Part shown: one piece after another, positions 11,927-12,074 of the stretch | Layout: every line of letters starts with the position of its first letter | How positions within the stretch are numbered: position 1 is the first letter of the stretch | NCBI GenBank assembly: GCA_013335235.1 | Contig: JAAXVZ010000017.1 | Coordinates: 1 to 12,074 of the forward strand | From: Nanobdellota archaeon | GTDB taxonomy: Archaea; Nanobdellota; Nanobdellia; Woesearchaeales; GW2011-AR15 | Direction: 5' to 3' | Length of the DNA: 12,074 nucleotides | Position numbers and translations under genes: made by a program | The notes under the pieces: model-generated | What the model was told of the DNA's origin: nothing | Seen by the model: the letters and a program-made list of their open reading frames with translations, nothing else | Databases searched by the model: none

Positions 11927-12074
11927 TTACTGCCTATAATGGTTTAATAGCAGCATAAGTATAATCAGGAACAGAAACTTTAGCACCTTGCCTATGGCAG
12001 TGAAAAGCATAGCTTTCCTGACATCATACTTGACCATGCCCAGGAGCACTGTGAGGACATCCGCAGGAAGCGGG
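11927..12074 (-). CDS. C-terminal end of a membrane protein, probably VTT/DedA-like (5' end outside window)
   Basis: Reading leftward from the window edge, 48 codons in one frame end at the TAA at 11927-11929. The visible peptide begins PLPADVLTVLLGM, continues YDVRKAMLFTAIGKVLKF and ends with a hydrophobic helix FLFLIILMLLL and HYRQ. A proline-rich P-x-P-x-D/E turn, a small-residue helix, a polar turn, then an IGK-helix is the ending seen in VTT (DedA/YqaA/SNARE-associated) proteins, which act as lipid scramblases or transporters in the membrane. The fragment is too short for certainty. Its stop is immediately before the S8e promoter, so the two are tightly packed but S8e has its own box. 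Confidence 0.55.
   Translation of the reverse strand, partial: PLPADVLTVLLGMVKYDVRKAMLFTAIGKVLKFLFLIILMLLLNHYRQ

Noticed and set aside
1..12074. tRNA, rRNA, CRISPR array, insertion sequence or prophage
   Set aside because: No cloverleaf-like segment, regularly spaced repeat, transposase motif, terminal inverted repeats or phage genes were seen by eye; gaps between genes are all under about 130 bases.

Overview
The window looks like a gene-dense archaeal chromosome segment with no mobile DNA. Three things support archaea: an S8e ribosomal protein (archaeal/eukaryotic only), a Dph6-type diphthamide enzyme, and promoters of TATA/BRE type (TTTAAATA or TTTATATA) in nearly every intergenic gap. 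A secreted protein with a VPEF + membrane segment + RKK tail and the tight packing would fit a DPANN-type lineage such as Woesearchaeota, but the sequence alone does not prove that.

Layout. 1-644 (-) is the start of an unrecognised protein that runs off the left edge. Ferritin (751-1242, -) and a GlgC-type nucleotidyltransferase (1368-2651, +) are divergent around a 125-bp promoter region holding a 14-bp palindrome. GlgC converges on a minus-strand cluster, read right to left: unrecognised protein (4479-5150), Dph6-like PP-loop ligase (3776-4450), stand-alone class I glutamine amidotransferase overlapping it by 4 nt (3246-3779), and 2-Cys peroxiredoxin (2648-3211). A plus-strand block follows: GT2 glycosyltransferase, SdpI-like membrane protein with an overlapping two-helix mini-protein, an unrecognised soluble protein, and an HhH-GPD glycosylase resembling MagIII. 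Next on the minus strand are a secreted eight-cysteine protein with a sorting-type tail (8256-8693) and two tandem unrecognised CxxC proteins (8764-9477, 9524-10252). A membrane-anchored protein (10329-10997, +) converges with an unrecognised protein (10999-11478, -), then S8e (11516-11893, -) and the C-terminal end of a probable VTT/DedA-type membrane protein (11927-12074, -).

How the parts may work together. Ferritin and peroxiredoxin are an iron/peroxide defence pair. GlgC supplies a sugar nucleotide, probably for storage glucan. Dph6 plus the overlapping amidotransferase may form a glutamine-fed version of the last step of diphthamide synthesis; this is the most interesting hypothesis here. 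S8e and diphthamide both belong to translation.

A general feature is start-site usage. At many genes a TATA box is centred 25-27 nt before a start codon, which implies leaderless mRNAs. This moves several starts downstream of the longest open frame. Ferritin, peroxiredoxin, the first partial gene and the cysteine-rich gene instead show Shine-Dalgarno-like sites. No gene-free stretch exceeds 300 bases; no tRNA, rRNA, CRISPR array or insertion sequence was seen.
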